Positions 5,970 to 6,292 of a DNA stretch of 6,292 nucleotides are shown here, in pieces; the first letter of the stretch is position 1; every line of letters starts with the position of its first letter. Under the pieces are notes generated by a model. That model did no database searches. It worked only from the letters and a program-made list of their open reading frames with translations, and had not been told where the DNA came from. The translations under genes were made by a program, and so were the position numbers. The stretch is taken from assembly GCA_021845705.1 (NCBI GenBank), contig JAJZVJ010000158.1:1-6292 (forward strand), in the 5' to 3' direction. Source of the DNA: a bacterium. GTDB lineage: Bacteria; Elusimicrobiota; Elusimicrobia; Elusimicrobiales; UBA9959.

Positions 5970-6000
5970 ATGATAGCAAAAGAGCCGCCGACCCGGTCAA
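5970..6000 (-). promoter_or_regulatory. Candidate promoter for the secreted NodB-like gene
   Basis: On the minus strand, TTGACC (6000-5995) is followed after 19 bases by TATCAT (5975-5970). The -35 hexamer matches consensus at five of six positions; the spacing is longer than ideal. It would leave a 5' leader of about 70 bases. It sits between the terminator of the upstream gene and the start at 5893, so a promoter is needed here. Confidence 0.4.
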
Positions 6001-6015
6001 TTGAGGGCGCGGCGC

Positions 6016-6053
6016 AAAAAACCGCGGGCCCCGGCATGCCGGCGGCCCGCGGT
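6016..6053 (-). terminator. Strong rho-independent terminator after the right-edge gene
   Basis: On the minus strand ACCGCGGGCC pairs with GGCCCGCGGT (plus-strand arms 6021-6030 and 6044-6053). The enclosed palindrome CCGGCATGCCGG (6031-6042) extends the hairpin, and six T residues follow. It lies 24 bases after the stop of the partial gene. Confidence 0.92.
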
Positions 6054-6077
6054 AGGGTCGAAAACCGGATCTTCCGC

Positions 6078-6292
6078 TCAATCGGTCAGCTGGGCGGGCT
6101 CGTCGAAATGCTCCGCCTCTTCCTTCGCGTGGTCCACGGTGGCGAAAGCCGGGTTGTCGTCGTGGTTGAACGAATACTGCACGGAGACGGTGTCCTTGCC
6201 TTTCTTGCCTTTCTCGGCCTGGTAGATAAGCTCGGCGGCCACGTCCTTGGGCTCCACCAGCTGCACGAACACCTTGAGTATTTCAGCGTATT
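6078..6292 (-). CDS. Hypothetical protein, C-terminal part (cut by window edge)
   Basis: I do not recognise this gene. The frame stays open to the right edge, giving at least 70 residues beginning YAEILKVFVQLVEPKD and ending EEAEHFDEPAQLTD. A GTG at 6272 could be read as a start, but no Shine-Dalgarno site precedes it and the upstream codons look coding, so the gene most likely begins outside the window. Visible features are a Lys-rich patch (EKGKKGKD), the segment VSVQYSFNHDDNPAF, and a strongly acidic, His-containing C-terminus. There is no signal peptide, membrane segment or cysteine in the visible part. The good terminator 24 bases downstream and the GC-rich third codon positions support a real gene end. 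Confidence 0.65.
   Translation of the reverse strand, partial: YAEILKVFVQLVEPKDVAAELIYQAEKGKKGKDTVSVQYSFNHDDNPAFATVDHAKEEAEHFDEPAQLTD

Noticed and set aside
5894..6037. 48-residue N-terminal extension of the NodB-like protein
   Set aside because: The extension lies over a candidate promoter, has unordered Pro/Gly/Ala composition and would bury the signal peptide; a Shine-Dalgarno site supports the start at 5893.

Overview
The window is GC-rich bacterial DNA with tightly spaced protein genes, no RNA genes and no mobile elements. GC-rich codons are used together with frequent ATA isoleucine codons. Two genes have Shine-Dalgarno sites at normal spacing; the others appear to start without one at normal spacing. 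Secreted proteins with Sec signal peptides, a DUF4080-type B12/radical SAM protein, a TSCPD-domain small protein and a C-terminal CGDGxCD cysteine motif all fit an uncultured, probably anaerobic bacterium. Elusimicrobiota or a deltaproteobacterial relative is a guess from gene content, not something the sequence proves. The window may be one complete short contig: its first eight bases match the end of the common Illumina adapter, and the last gene runs off the right edge.

Layout from left to right: a pirin-family cupin protein on the minus strand (42-896); a divergent intergenic region (897-1110); a plus-strand pair of secreted enzymes (1111-2735); and a hairpin terminator at 2753-2789 between converging genes. 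The remaining genes are all on the minus strand, from right to left: a partial unknown gene (6292-6078) with a strong terminator, a secreted NodB-fold-like protein (5893-4778), a TSCPD/4-Cys protein (4734-4480) with its own terminator, and a B12-binding radical SAM protein of the DUF4080 type (4282-2783).

The main find is the plus-strand pair. The first gene is a guanyl-specific ribonuclease of the barnase/RNase Sa/T1 class, carried on a signal peptide. It is broken as sequenced by one extra base near 1582, between the catalytic Arg and the catalytic His. Removing that base restores the complete active site (Glu124, Arg153, His172) and a stop at 1661-1663. The second gene, 58 bases after that stop, is a papain-type (C1A) cysteine protease with signal peptide, propeptide-like segment and all four active-site residues. 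Together they look like an exported RNase plus protease operon for digestion of extracellular RNA and protein, or for antagonism of other cells. No barstar-like inhibitor gene lies nearby.
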